Part shown: piece by piece, positions 5,460 through 5,554 of the stretch | Numbering within the stretch: position 1 is the first letter of the stretch | How the letters are laid out: each line of letters begins with the position of its first letter | Source: Candidatus Eiseniibacteriota bacterium | GTDB taxonomy: Bacteria > Eisenbacteria > RBG-16-71-46 > JAFGJU01 | Reading direction: 5' to 3' | DNA length: 5,554 nt | NCBI GenBank assembly: GCA_016928935.1 | Contig: JAFGJU010000183.1 | Coordinates: 1 to 5,554, forward strand | Made by a program: the position numbers and the translations under genes | Notes under the pieces: generated by a model | What the model saw: only the letters and a program-made list of their open reading frames with translations | Told to the model about the DNA's origin: nothing | Database searches by the model: none

Positions 5460-5554
5460 ACACTGTATGAACCGCCCCGGGATTGCCGGAGACTCCGATT
5501 CGTGAGAGGATAGGAGTCATGGGTACAACAAACAGGTTTTCTCCAGAGGTTAGA
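5460..5554 (-). other. Upstream remnant of the beta-helix gene, apparently in shifted frames
   Basis: The downstream protein frame is stopped by TGA at 5517-5519 and again by TAA near the window edge (5550-5552). The other two minus-strand frames are open across this piece. One reads LTSGENLFVVPMTPIL and then VSGNPGA; the other contains THDSYPLTNRSL. Fragments such as ENLFVV, HDSYPL and SGNPGA have the flavour of beta-helix rungs but sit in different frames, which suggests one or more indels. The evidence is suggestive only, and the true start lies beyond the window. Confidence 0.35.

Noticed and set aside
5272..5520. 82-codon minus-strand frame starting at ATG 5520 as a separate gene
   Set aside because: No ribosome-binding site, and most of it overlaps the beta-helix frame without protein-like character. 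Only its first part may be a frameshifted piece of the beta-helix gene.

Overview
This is a GC-rich window of five protein genes and two non-coding stretches. The proteins point to a Gram-negative (diderm) bacterium of the FCB/Bacteroidota-like superphylum, most plausibly an uncultivated lineage of the Eisenbacteria/Latescibacteria/Krumholzibacteriota kind. The grounds are a FlgD-like/type IX-style C-terminal sorting domain (QNYPNPFNP ... ASGVYFY), a secreted lamin-tail-domain protein, and an outer-membrane barrel of the type that follows ComEA-like helix-hairpin-helix regions in Bacteroidota-like genomes. The phylum is inferred from protein style, not from a marker gene.

Left part (1-2768, + strand): the C-terminal portion of an outer-membrane beta-barrel protein, entering from outside the window, is followed 23 bp later by a complete PLP-dependent class I/II aminotransferase with a good Shine-Dalgarno. 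The two look like one transcription unit. It ends in a strong GC hairpin (2792-2811).

Middle (2769-4287): a 297-bp spacer carries the hairpin and two near-identical 23/24-bp palindromic repeats exactly 60 bp apart. It leads into a complete + strand gene for a 210-aa secreted lamin-tail-domain protein (3066-3698). The 589 bp after it (3699-4287) hold no credible gene. They do hold a 195-bp MITE-like element (3883-4077) bounded by 24-bp inverted repeats (21/24 matching), plus two hairpins.

Right part (4288-5554, - strand): two tandem exported-protein genes read leftward, convergent with the rest. First in transcription order is the C-terminal part of a beta-helix/FlgD-like sorting-domain protein whose 5' region is cut by stops and looks frameshifted. 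After 35 bp comes a small stand-alone DNRLRE-like secreted protein. A hairpin 33 bp past its stop could end this unit.

Taken together, four of the five genes encode envelope or secreted proteins, and the aminotransferase is the only obvious cytoplasmic enzyme. I see no phage, CRISPR, toxin-antitoxin or defence genes, and no tRNA or rRNA. The most novel item is the small inverted-repeat element. The most consequential annotation question is whether the beta-helix gene is truly broken.
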